From Micromonospora sp. MP36 (GTDB lineage Bacteria; Actinomycetota; Actinomycetes; Mycobacteriales; Micromonosporaceae): a stretch of DNA of 64,000 nucleotides. Both the position numbers and the translations under genes were made by a program. Every line of letters starts with the position of its first letter. Positions within the stretch are counted from its first letter, which is position 1. The notes beneath the pieces were generated by a model, which was not told the origin of the DNA, did not search any database, and worked only from the letters and a program-made list of their open reading frames with translations. This document shows positions 17,185 through 25,289 of this stretch, piece after piece. The DNA lies in NCBI RefSeq assembly GCF_008119785.1, contig NZ_VSFA01000001.1, positions 186,001 to 250,000 on the forward strand, given 5' to 3'.

Positions 17185-19581
17185 GTGAAAAGACCCATTG
17201 CCGCCGTCAGCGCAGCTCTGCTCACCAGCGGTGTGCTGACCTGCGTCACCACCTCGGCGTACGCGGCAACCCCGAGTGCCCCCGCCCCCGAGTCCGCTGC
17301 CGCAACTCGTGCGGACAGCCTGCTCCGCGCCAACCCCGGTGCCGTCCAGGGCGCCAGCGGGGAGGCGTACCAGGCGGTCCGGACGAAGGTGGACGCGAGC
17401 GGTGCGGCGCACACCCGTTACACCCGGACGTACCACGGCCTGCGCGTCTACGGCGGTGACTTCGTCATCCACACCGCGCCGAACGGCACCATGACCGGCG
17501 CCTCCGTCGGCCTGGACGCGCCGCTCACCCTGAGCACCGCGGCCAAGGTCAGCTCGGCCGCGGCCGCGGCGAGCGCCCGCCGGACGTTCTCCGGCACGCT
17601 CACCTCGGTGGGCGCCCCGGAGCTCTTCGTCGACGCCAGCTCCGGCAAGGGCCGCCTGGCCTGGGAGACCGTCGCCGCCGGCTGGAAGGCGGACAAGCAG
17701 ACGCCGTCCAAGCTGCACGTCATCACCGACGCCACGACCGGCAAGGTGATCGGCTCGTACGACGAGATCGAGACGGTGGTCGGCAGCGGCCAGGGCATCT
17801 ACACCGGCTCGGTCAGCATCGACACGACGCTCTCCGGCAGCACCTACCAGATGGTCGACCCGTCGCACGGCAACGGCCGCACCTGCGACATGAACAACGG
17901 CACGTCGACCTGCACCACCTTCACCGACGCCGACAACGCCTGGGGCAACGGCACCAACTCCAACCGGCAGTCGGCCGGTGTCGACGCCCACTTCGGCGCC
18001 GCGAAGACCTTCGACTACTTCAAGAACGTGCACGGCCGCAACGGCATCTTCGGCAACGGCACCGGCGTGCCGAGCCGGGTGCACTACGGCAGCAACTACG
18101 TCAACGCCTTCTGGGACGGCTCCCAGATGACCTACGGCGACGGCTCCGGCAACTCCCGTCCGCTGGTCTCGCTCGACGTGGCCGGTCACGAGATGAGCCA
18201 CGGGGTCACCGAGGCGCTCGCCGGCCTGGTCTACTCCGGTGAGTCGGGCGGCCTCAACGAGGCCACCAGCGACATCTTCGGCAACATGGTGGAGTTCTAC
18301 GCCGCCGCACCGAGCGACCCGGGCGACTACGACGTCGGCGAGAAGATCAACATCAACGGCAACGGGACTCCGCTGCGCTACATGTACAACCCGGGCCTGG
18401 ACGGCGCCTCGCACACCTGCTGGTCCACCTCGACCAAGAACGTCGACGTGCACTACTCGTCCGGCCCGGCCAACCACTTCTTCTTCAACCTGGCCGAGGG
18501 CACCGGCTCCACCGCGTACGGCACCTCGCCGCTGTGCGGCTCCGCTCCGGCGGTGACCGGCATCGGCCGGGCCAAGGCGGAGAAGATCTGGTACCGGGCG
18601 CTCGACCTGTACTTCACCTCGAGCACGTCGTACGTCAACACCAGCAACCCGGCGAACACCGCCCGGGCGTACACGCTGCGCGCGGCGACGGACCTGTACG
18701 GCAACTGCTCCACCGAGTACAAGACCGTCCAGGCGGCGTGGACCGCGGTGAACGTGGCCGGCAACGACGCGCCCTGCGGGTCGACCGGCAACGACTTCTC
18801 CGTCTCGCTCTCGCCGACCTCCGGCTCGGTCAACCCGGGCAGCGCCGTCTCCACCACCGTGTCCACCGCCACCACCAGCGGCACCGCGCAGACCGTGACG
18901 TTCTCCGCGTCCGGCCTGCCGACCGGCGCCACGGCGTCGTTCAGCCCGTCCTCGGTGACCTCGGGCGGCTCGTCCACCCTCACCATCAGCACCTCGGCGA
19001 GCACCCCGGCGGGCACCTACTCGGTCAACGTCACCGGCACCGGCACCTCGGCGAACCACTCGGCGACCTACCAGCTGACCGTGAACGGCACCGGTGGTTG
19101 CACCGGCGCCGGGCAGAAGCTGGGCAACCCCGGCTTCGAGTCCGGCAACACCGTCTGGTCGTCCACCTCCGGCGTCATCGGCCAGTACGGCTCCAGCGGC
19201 CAGCCGACCCACGGCGGCACCTGGAACGCCTGGCTGGACGGCTACGGCACCACCCACACCGACACGCTCTCCCAGGCGGTGAGCCTGCCGGCCGGCTGCT
19301 CGTCGTACAACTTCAGCTTCTGGCTGCACATCGACAGCTCCGAGTCGACCACCACCACGGCGTACGACACGCTGCGGGTGCAGGTGCTCAACTCGTCCGG
19401 GACGGTGCTGGCCACCCTGGCCACCTACTCGAACCTGAACAAGGCCGCCGGCTACAGCCAGAAGTCGTTCTCCCTGGCCGCGTACGCCGGGCAGACCGTC
19501 ACCCTGAAGTTCACCGGCGCCGAGGACATCTCGCTGCAGACGTCCTTCGTGATCGACGACACCGCGGTCAACGTCTCCTGA
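17185..19581 (+). CDS. Secreted thermolysin-like M4 metalloprotease with two C-terminal beta domains
   Basis: A 798-residue preproenzyme. It begins with a Sec signal peptide (residues 1-28, cut after SAYA). FTP and PepSY prodomains follow (about 45-190), then the M4 catalytic domain, with zinc motif HEMSH at 335-339 and zinc ligand Glu359 in GGLNEATSD. The downstream catalytic His lies in DVHYSSGPANHFF. A Ser/Thr-rich Ig-like domain and a C-terminal jelly-roll domain (LGNPGFESG to FVIDDTAVNVS) come last. The family cleaves proteins before large hydrophobic residues outside the cell. GTG 17185 has AGGAGG seven bases upstream. It is divergent from a probable inhibitor. Confidence 0.95.
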   Translation: MKRPIAAVSAALLTSGVLTCVTTSAYAATPSAPAPESAAATRADSLLRANPGAVQGASGEAYQAVRTKVDASGAAHTRYTRTYHGLRVYGGDFVIHTAPNGTMTGASVGLDAPLTLSTAAKVSSAAAAASARRTFSGTLTSVGAPELFVDASSGKGRLAWETVAAGWKADKQTPSKLHVITDATTGKVIGSYDEIETVVGSGQGIYTGSVSIDTTLSGSTYQMVDPSHGNGRTCDMNNGTSTCTTFTDADNAWGNGTNSNRQSAGVDAHFGAAKTFDYFKNVHGRNGIFGNGTGVPSRVHYGSNYVNAFWDGSQMTYGDGSGNSRPLVSLDVAGHEMSHGVTEALAGLVYSGESGGLNEATSDIFGNMVEFYAAAPSDPGDYDVGEKININGNGTPLRYMYNPGLDGASHTCWSTSTKNVDVHYSSGPANHFFFNLAEGTGSTAYGTSPLCGSAPAVTGIGRAKAEKIWYRALDLYFTSSTSYVNTSNPANTARAYTLRAATDLYGNCSTEYKTVQAAWTAVNVAGNDAPCGSTGNDFSVSLSPTSGSVNPGSAVSTTVSTATTSGTAQTVTFSASGLPTGATASFSPSSVTSGGSSTLTISTSASTPAGTYSVNVTGTGTSANHSATYQLTVNGTGGCTGAGQKLGNPGFESGNTVWSSTSGVIGQYGSSGQPTHGGTWNAWLDGYGTTHTDTLSQAVSLPAGCSSYNFSFWLHIDSSESTTTTAYDTLRVQVLNSSGTVLATLATYSNLNKAAGYSQKSFSLAAYAGQTVTLKFTGAEDISLQTSFVIDDTAVNVS

Positions 19582-19595
19582 CCTGACCGTACCGT

Positions 19596-19643
19596 CGGCG
19601 GGCCCGGCGGCCACCCATGCGGGTGGTCGTCGGGCCCGCGCCG
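19596..19643 (+). terminator. Terminator-like hairpin after the M4 gene
   Basis: CGGCGGGCCCG and CGGGCCCGCGCCG arms enclose a second stem, CCACCCATGCGGGTGG. There is no T tract, as is common in high-GC actinobacteria. Confidence 0.6.
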
Positions 19644-19678
19644 TTATGGTCAGCCGGACCGGCGGCGGAAGGGGACAC

Positions 19679-20446
19679 ATGTCGGACGCGGAGCTGACCG
19701 TGACGGTGACCGGCCCGGTGGCGACCGTGACCATCCGGAACCCGGCCCGCCGCAACGCGATGACCCCGGACATGTGGCGGCAGCTCCCCGTGCTGCTGGA
19801 CGGCCTGGACGCGGACCCGGCGGTGCGTGCGCTGGTGCTCACCGGCGCCGACGGCACGTTCTGCGCCGGGGCGGACCTCGGCGACCTGGACGAGTTGCTG
19901 GAGGCCGGGGACGGCAGCATCGCGGTGGCCGCCGAGGAACGGCTGGCCGCCTTCGCCAAGCCAACGGTGGCCGCCGTCGAAGGGGCCTGCGTCGGCGGCG
20001 GCTGCCAGCTGGCCGTCGCCTGCGATCTGCGGCTCGCTGCGGCGGACGCCCGGTTCGGCGTACCCCCGGCGCGGCTGGGGCTGGTCTACCCCGCCCCGAC
20101 CACCCGGCGGCTGGCCCGGCTGGTCGGCCCGTCCGCCGCCAAGCACCTGCTGTTCACCAGCGAGCTGGTCGACGCCGAGCGGGCGCTGCGGATCGGCCTG
20201 GTCGACGAGGTGCTGCCGGCCGACGGGTTGGCTCCCCGGGTGGCGGTGGTCACCGCCGCCATCGCCGAGCGGTCGCGGCTCACCGTCGCCGCGGCCAAGG
20301 AGATCATCGACGGGCGCGCCGACGACGCGCGGATCGCCTGGTGGCACGGCCAGGTCCGGGCGAGCGGCGAGGCCCGCGAGGGGGTGGCGGCGGCCAACGA
20401 ACGCCGACCGCCGCGCTTCGGCTGGGCACCACCCGGCCGCCCCTGA
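19679..20446 (+). CDS. Crotonase-fold protein (enoyl-CoA hydratase/isomerase family)
   Basis: A 255-residue crotonase. The CoA-binding and oxyanion-hole blocks are present: GTFCAGADLGDLDEL and VAAVEGACVGGGCQLAVACD. However, the two catalytic glutamates of true enoyl-CoA hydratases are replaced. The usual GGGCELA reads GGGCQLA, and the usual G-x-P-E reads GVPPARLGL. It may therefore be an isomerase, hydrolase or other crotonase rather than a hydratase. ATG 19679 has GGAAGGGG upstream. It is monocistronic. Confidence 0.88.
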   Translation: MSDAELTVTVTGPVATVTIRNPARRNAMTPDMWRQLPVLLDGLDADPAVRALVLTGADGTFCAGADLGDLDELLEAGDGSIAVAAEERLAAFAKPTVAAVEGACVGGGCQLAVACDLRLAAADARFGVPPARLGLVYPAPTTRRLARLVGPSAAKHLLFTSELVDAERALRIGLVDEVLPADGLAPRVAVVTAAIAERSRLTVAAAKEIIDGRADDARIAWWHGQVRASGEAREGVAAANERRPPRFGWAPPGRP

Positions 20447-20606
20447 CCGCCTGCGGCAGCCGCGACCGCGTGCTCGCCGGCCCGCACCAAGTCCGGCTCC
20501 GCAGGTTCATACCGATCCGTCCGGCCGGATCAGCTTTCCTCAGGATGGGTGCAACCTTCCCGCCGTGCCGCTGGTCCGTTGGGAGAACCCGTCGGAAGGG
20601 GAGCGG

Positions 20607-20831
20607 ATGGACGGCGTGACGGCGGTGCACGAGGCGTACCGGGCGCACTATCGCCGGTTGGTGGGGCAGCTCTGCGCGCTGACCGGCAGCCTGCCTGAGG
20701 CGCAGGACGTGGTGCACGAGGCCTATGCCCGGGCACTGGCTCGACCGGCTCGTTTCCTCCTCTGGTACGACGCGAACGGCGTGTACCTCTCCGACGACGG
20801 TCTCCGGTGGTGGCCGGTGACACCGGGCTGA
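20607..20831 (+). pseudogene. Truncated ECF sigma factor gene (region 2 only)
   Basis: The first 45 codons (VHEAYRAHYRRLVGQLCALT, LPEAQDVVHEAYARALARPA) are the start of sigma region 2. After ARF the frame turns into unrelated residues (LLWYDANGVYLSDDG) and ends at 74 codons. Region 2.4 and region 4 are absent, so it cannot act as a sigma factor. GGAAGGGGAGC precedes the ATG. The loss looks like a deletion joining unrelated DNA. Confidence 0.6.
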
Positions 20832-20910
20832 GCGGGAACGTCCCGGGGCCGGCGGGCGCCGCGCCGGAGGCGTACCTCCGACGCGACCCCCTGTGCCCGC
20901 CGGCCGGCCG

Positions 20911-21354
20911 TCACCGCCCCGCGAGCGCCGCCCAGGTCGGCGTCACCGGCTCGCGCCGCAGCGGCATGCCCGCCTCGGCCGGCGTCCGGTCGCCCTTGCG
21001 CTGGTTGCACTCGTAGCAGGCCGCGGTGGTGTTCTTCCAGGTGTTCCGGCCTCCGCGCGAGCGGGGCAGGATGTGGTCGATCGTGCTGGCCGGGGCGTCG
21101 CAGTACGCGCAGCGCCGGCCGTCGCGGCGCAGCACCCCGCCCCACGACCAGGCCGGCCCGGCGCTGAACCGCCAGCGGGTGACGACGTACCGGACGAGAC
21201 GGACCACCCGGGGGACCGGGAAGACCCCGATCACCTGGTCCGGGTCGGCCTCGTGGATCTCGGCGACCCGCCGGCAGAGCATCCGGATCGCGTGCTGGAC
21301 GGTGACCCGGTGCAGCGGGCCGAGGTCGGCGTTGACAACGAGGACGGCGTCCAC
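20911..21354 (-). CDS. HNH endonuclease family protein
   Basis: A 147-residue protein. The HNH core reads CAYCDAPASTIDHILPRSRG, then RNTWKNTTAACYECNQRKGD, with two CxxC zinc knuckles and the H...N...H catalytic positions intact. The N-terminal 60 residues are typical of the actinobacterial family (VNADLGPLHRVTVQHAI). GTG 21354 has AAGGGAG upstream. It is probably a chromosomal nuclease of unknown role, not clearly part of a restriction system. It is preceded by a short ORF and a terminator-like hairpin that could attenuate it. Confidence 0.9.
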   Translation of the reverse strand: MDAVLVVNADLGPLHRVTVQHAIRMLCRRVAEIHEADPDQVIGVFPVPRVVRLVRYVVTRWRFSAGPAWSWGGVLRRDGRRCAYCDAPASTIDHILPRSRGGRNTWKNTTAACYECNQRKGDRTPAEAGMPLRREPVTPTWAALAGR

Positions 21355-21387
21355 CGGGCTCTCCCTTCACGATCGGTGGCGGGCAGC

Positions 21388-21443
21388 AAAAAGCCGCCCG
21401 GTCCTGGCGACGGGGCGGCTGTGGCGCGTACGGGCGTACGCGT
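21388..21443 (-). terminator. Terminator or attenuator before the HNH gene
   Basis: On the minus strand AGCCGCCC...GGGCGGCT is followed by TTTTT (21391-21387), an intrinsic terminator, 33 bp before the HNH start. Just upstream, GCGTACG-CC-CGTACGC (about 21426-21442) forms another hairpin that abuts the stop of a short ORF. Confidence 0.7.
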
Positions 21444-21532
21444 CAGTCGGGCCACCCCGTGCGGGGACCTTCGGCTCGGCAACCGACGCTGAGCAGCCAC
21501 GACGGCACGGTGGTGCGGTGTGGCAGCGACAT
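21443..21532 (-). CDS. Short ORF (29 aa), possible leader peptide
   Basis: ATG at 21532 with GGGAG six bases upstream. The peptide starts MSLPHRTTVPSWLLSVG and ends GPRTGWPD. Its stop lies at the edge of the hairpin and terminator pair that precede the HNH gene, the geometry of a leader-peptide attenuator. Coding status is uncertain; comparative data are needed to separate it from chance. Confidence 0.35.
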   Translation of the reverse strand: MSLPHRTTVPSWLLSVGCRAEGPRTGWPD

Positions 21533-21680
21533 CGACGGCTCCCGGAGCGGTGGTTGACCTTGCGCGCTCACGGTAGAGCCGCACGGGAGAGGCGGGCAAC
21601 GCATTTCGATCCCTGGCCGGCCGGCAGACCGCGGGAATGGACCGACCACTCGCGACAGCGCCACGCGTGCACCCTTCCCC

Positions 21681-22160
21681 TCAGTGCACGCAGCGACGCT
21701 CACGATCCGACGGGGGCCAGACGTATTCCAGGTCGGGCGGGACGTCGGCGAACTGGGGGCCGTAGTGCGCCGGATCCTTGCGCAGCAGTGACGACCGGTG
21801 GCTGCGGTGCAGGTCCTCCCGGCCCAGCCAGGGCGGCAGCTCCCCGGCCTCGGCCAGCTCCGCCTGGGTACGGACGGCGCTGATGCCGCAGGCGGCGGCG
21901 AGATCCGTGGTCAGCGTGGCCGCGCAGGTGTCCGCGCGCCCCGGCTCGCACCACACGGCGCACACGTCCAGCCCGTACCGGGTCAGCGCCTCCTCGTACC
22001 CGGCCCACATCTTCACCGCGGGGTGGTTGCGCCAGCCGTACGCCGGCCAGGTCAGCCCGCGGAGCACCTGGATGGTCTCCACCCGCTGCTTGCCCAGCCG
22101 CTTCTGGTCCAGCGCCCGGGCGCTCGCCAGGAAGTCCGGGTACGGGAGGAACGTCTGCAT
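21681..22160 (-). CDS. Pyrimidine dimer DNA glycosylase-like protein (MSMEG_6728 type)
   Basis: A 159-residue protein opening MQTFLPYPDFLASARALDQK and continuing LGKQRVETIQVLRGL, AYGWRNHPAVKMWAGYEEAL, as in the Pyr_excise family related to T4 endonuclease V. Family members are predicted to excise UV photoproducts; activity of this branch is untested as far as I know. The C-terminal DLHRSHRSSLLRKDPAHYGP block is also typical. The terminator-like element downstream separates it from the HNH gene. Confidence 0.85.
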   Translation of the reverse strand: MQTFLPYPDFLASARALDQKRLGKQRVETIQVLRGLTWPAYGWRNHPAVKMWAGYEEALTRYGLDVCAVWCEPGRADTCAATLTTDLAAACGISAVRTQAELAEAGELPPWLGREDLHRSHRSSLLRKDPAHYGPQFADVPPDLEYVWPPSDRERRCVH

Positions 22161-22247
22161 GGCGCACCGCCTACCCGTACCGGGGGACACCATGCGTTCA
22201 CGATCATGGGGCTGCGCGCACCGCGAGCGGGTGACTACCATCCGGGC

Positions 22248-24026
22248 ATGGCCGAGCCCCTGCGCGACCGCGCCCGCCGCGCCGCCGGCCGCCTGCGGAT
22301 GAACGGCGACGTCCGCCCGCACTACGTGGTCTGCGGCTCCGACCCGCTGGCGTACTGGGTGGTCCGGTCGTTGCTCGCCACCAACTCGCCGACCGGGCAG
22401 GTCCGGGTCACCCTGATCGTGCCCGAGCGCCGCCGCTCCGACGGGCCGGACGGCCGGGACATCGAGGGCGTCCAGGTGGTCCTGTCCGACCGGGTCGACG
22501 AGAACGCCTTCCGCCGGGCCGGGCTGGCCGGCGCGGACGGGCTGGCCCTGCTGCACCAGGACGACGTGGGCAACATGCACGCCGCGCTCTGTGCCCAGGA
22601 GGTCGAGCCCCGGCTGCGCCTGGTGGTACGCATGTTCAACACCAGCCTCGCCAATGGCCTGCAGCAGCTCTTCCCCGACTCGGCGGTGCTCTCCGACGCC
22701 TCGATGGCCGCCCCGGCGTTCGTCGCGGCCGCGCTGGGCGAGCTGGCTCCCACCCATTTCCGGCACGCCGGACGCACCCTCTACGTGGCCCGCCGCGCCG
22801 ACGTACGCCCGCAGGACGTGCTCTCCGGGCTGGCCGTCACCACCGATCCGGAGCTGATCCGGGTGCTGCCCGCCGACGAGGCGGCGGCCGACGTGGTGCT
22901 GGCCGAGGCGAGCGGGCAGCCGGCCGGCACCGAGCTGGCCGCCCGCCGGCTGGCCCGGGCCCGGCGGCGCCGGCAGCCCTTCCTCGTGCTGCTCCGTGCG
23001 GTCCGCAGCTTCGCCACCCGCAAGATCGGCGTGGCGGTGCTGGTGCTGCTGGCGGTGATCGCCGTCCTGGGCTGGCTGAACGCCCGCGCCGCGAGCGTGA
23101 ACTGGTCGGACGCGCTCTACCTCACCCTGGTCAACACGTTGAGCGGGGAGGATCCGGACGTCGACAAGCCGGTCGCCGCCCAGATCATGCAGGTGGTCCT
23201 CACCCTGGCCGGGCTGGCGCTGATTCCGCTGATCACGGCCGCGGTGGTCGACGGCATCGTCAACGCCCGGCTCGCCCTGCACAACGGGCGGATCCAACCC
23301 GACCGCGCCGGCCACGTGGTGGTGGTCGGGCTGGGCAACATCGGCACCCGGGTGATGGCCCAGCTGCACGACTTCGGGGTCGAGGTGGTCGCCATCGACC
23401 GGAATCCGGACGCCCGGGGCGCGGCGCTCGCGCACCGGCTCGGTGTGCCGCTCATCGTCGGCGACGCCGGCCAGGAGGAGACGCTGCGAGCCGCCTCCGT
23501 GGCGACCTGCCAGGCGCTGGTGGTGGTCTCCACCGACGACGGCGCCAACCTGCGCGCCGCGCTGAACGCCCGCAGCCTCGACCCCGACCTGCGGGTCGTG
23601 CTGCGGCTCTTCGACGGCGACTTCGCCGAGCGGATCCAGCAGGCGTTCGGCATCGGCATCTCCCGCAGCGTGTCCTACCTGGCCGCGCCCGCGTTCGCGG
23701 CGGCGCTGCTGGACCGCGCGGTGATCGCCACCATCCCGGTGGGCCGGCACGCGCTGCTGGTCACCGACGTGCCGGTCATGGCCGGCTCGCCGCTGGACGG
23801 CCGCCCCCTCGCCGCGGTGGCCCGCCCCGGCGAGGTGCGCCTGCTCGCCTACACCCGCGCCGGGCAGCGCACCGAGTGGTCCGCTGACCCGCGGATGGTG
23901 ATCAACGCGGGGGACCGGCTGACCGTGGTGGCCCGACGCGCCGGGCTGAGCGCCCTGCTCCGGGAAACCACCCCGCTCCCGCCGGAGCCGCCCGGCACGC
24001 CAGCGCCGCGTCAGTCGGAGGAATGA
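22248..24026 (+). CDS. RCK/TrkA-N double-domain protein with channel-like membrane core
   Basis: A 592-residue protein. Residues 20-235 form a first Rossmann/RCK-like domain (HYVVCGSDPLAYWVV). Then comes a membrane core: a helix (VAVLVLLAVIAVLGWL, about 260-278), a pore-like loop (NWSDALYLTLVNTLSGED) and a second helix (IMQVVLTLAGLALIPLI). A second RCK domain has a canonical dinucleotide motif (HVVVVGLGNIGTRVMAQL, residues about 355-372) and a TrkA-C-like tail. The overall plan suggests a NAD(H)-gated ion channel. The potassium filter TVGYG is absent, so ion selectivity cannot be claimed. Confidence 0.8.
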   Translation: MAEPLRDRARRAAGRLRMNGDVRPHYVVCGSDPLAYWVVRSLLATNSPTGQVRVTLIVPERRRSDGPDGRDIEGVQVVLSDRVDENAFRRAGLAGADGLALLHQDDVGNMHAALCAQEVEPRLRLVVRMFNTSLANGLQQLFPDSAVLSDASMAAPAFVAAALGELAPTHFRHAGRTLYVARRADVRPQDVLSGLAVTTDPELIRVLPADEAAADVVLAEASGQPAGTELAARRLARARRRRQPFLVLLRAVRSFATRKIGVAVLVLLAVIAVLGWLNARAASVNWSDALYLTLVNTLSGEDPDVDKPVAAQIMQVVLTLAGLALIPLITAAVVDGIVNARLALHNGRIQPDRAGHVVVVGLGNIGTRVMAQLHDFGVEVVAIDRNPDARGAALAHRLGVPLIVGDAGQEETLRAASVATCQALVVVSTDDGANLRAALNARSLDPDLRVVLRLFDGDFAERIQQAFGIGISRSVSYLAAPAFAAALLDRAVIATIPVGRHALLVTDVPVMAGSPLDGRPLAAVARPGEVRLLAYTRAGQRTEWSADPRMVINAGDRLTVVARRAGLSALLRETTPLPPEPPGTPAPRQSEE

Positions 24027-24032
24027 CCGCGG

Positions 24033-25280
24033 TCAGGCGCGGCCGAGCGCGTGGCGGAGGGCGTACCCGGCGGCGCCGAGGACGAGCACGCCGAACCCGG
24101 CGAGCACGCTGGACAGCGGCAGGCTCACCGCCAGCACGATGCAGCCGACCAGCCCCAGCGCGGCGAGGAGCTGCACCGGGATCTTCCGGCCCGGGTCGCG
24201 GCCCAGGGTGAGCGCCGAGGCGTTCGCGATCGCGTAGTAGACCAGCACCGTGCAGCTGGAGAAGCCGATCGCGCCCCGTACGTCGGCCACGGCCACCACG
24301 ACCACCACCACGGCGGCCACGGCCAGTTCGGCGCGGTGCGGCACCCGGTACCGGGGGTGCACAGCGGCCAGCACGCCGGGCAGGTCCCGGCGCCGGGCCA
24401 TCGCGAGGGTGGTCCGACCGACCCCGGCGAGCAGGGAGAGCAGCACCCCGGTCACCGCCACGGTCGCGCCGGTCCGGACCAGCCAGGCCAGGTCGGGCAG
24501 GCCGGCGGCGGTCACCACGTCGGCCAGCGGCGCGGTGGCGGCGGCCAGCCGCTGGGGCCCGAGCACGCCGAGCGCCACCACGGCCAGCACCAGGTAGATC
24601 GCCAGCACGAGGCCGAGGGCCAGCGGCACCGCGCGGGGGATGGTCCGCTCCGGGTCGCGGACCTCCTCGCCGAGGGTGGCGATCCGGGCGTACCCGGCGA
24701 AGGCGAAGAAGAGCAGGCCGGCGGCGGTCAGCACGCCCCGGACACCGCTGCCGCCCAGGTCACCGATCCGGGCCGGGGCCAGGTGCCCGGCGGCGAGACC
24801 GGTGACCGCGACCAGGGTCAGCACGGCCAGCACGAGGCCCACCAGGATCCGGGTCGCGGTCGCGGTCCTGGCGATGCCGCGCAGGTTCACCGTGGTCACC
24901 GCCACCACCGCGAGGACCGCGACGAGCCGCGCCCGCCCCGGCCAGAGGTACGCCCCTATGGTCAGCGCCATCGCCGCGCAGCTCGCCGTCTTGCCGACCA
25001 CGAATCCCCAGCCGGCGACGAAGCCGGCGAACGGGTTCAGCCGTTCCCGCCCGTAGACGTAGGTGCCGCCGGACTCCGGGTAGCGGGCCGCCAGCCGCGC
25101 GGAGCTGGTCGCGTTGCAGAAGGCGACGAAACCGGCCAGGGCCAGCGCGAGCAGCAGCCCGACGCCGCCGGCCGCCGCGGTGGCCGGGGCGAAGACCACG
25201 AAGACGCCCGCGCCGAGCATCGACCCCAGACCGATGACCACCGCATCGGGTACGGCCAGCCGCCGCGCCAGTTCCGCCAC
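24033..25280 (-). CDS. APC-family amino acid permease
   Basis: A 415-residue membrane protein with about 12 hydrophobic segments. The start (PDAVVIGLGSMLGAGVFVVF) has the unwound helix-1 G-S-x-x-G-x-G of the amino acid-polyamine-organocation family. The SGGTYVYGRERLNPF and FFAFAGYARIATLGEEVRDP blocks confirm it. The substrate is unknown. It is shorter at the C-terminus than many APC members. Its stop is 7 bp from the end of the convergent RCK gene. Nine bases separate it from the upstream PAP2 gene, so they share an operon. Confidence 0.9.
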   Translation of the reverse strand: MAELARRLAVPDAVVIGLGSMLGAGVFVVFAPATAAAGGVGLLLALALAGFVAFCNATSSARLAARYPESGGTYVYGRERLNPFAGFVAGWGFVVGKTASCAAMALTIGAYLWPGRARLVAVLAVVAVTTVNLRGIARTATATRILVGLVLAVLTLVAVTGLAAGHLAPARIGDLGGSGVRGVLTAAGLLFFAFAGYARIATLGEEVRDPERTIPRAVPLALGLVLAIYLVLAVVALGVLGPQRLAAATAPLADVVTAAGLPDLAWLVRTGATVAVTGVLLSLLAGVGRTTLAMARRRDLPGVLAAVHPRYRVPHRAELAVAAVVVVVVAVADVRGAIGFSSCTVLVYYAIANASALTLGRDPGRKIPVQLLAALGLVGCIVLAVSLPLSSVLAGFGVLVLGAAGYALRHALGRA

Positions 25281-25289
25281 GGGCGCAGG

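Noticed and set aside
17173..19959. A 928-codon open frame antisense to the M4 protease
   Set aside because: The M4 gene on the plus strand has signal peptide, HEMSH and a ribosome site; the antisense product is low-complexity Arg/Gly/Val.
20911..22160. HNH gene plus glycosylase as a defence or restriction system
   Set aside because: Both are common single chromosomal genes in actinobacteria, no methylase or helicase is adjacent, and a terminator separates them.
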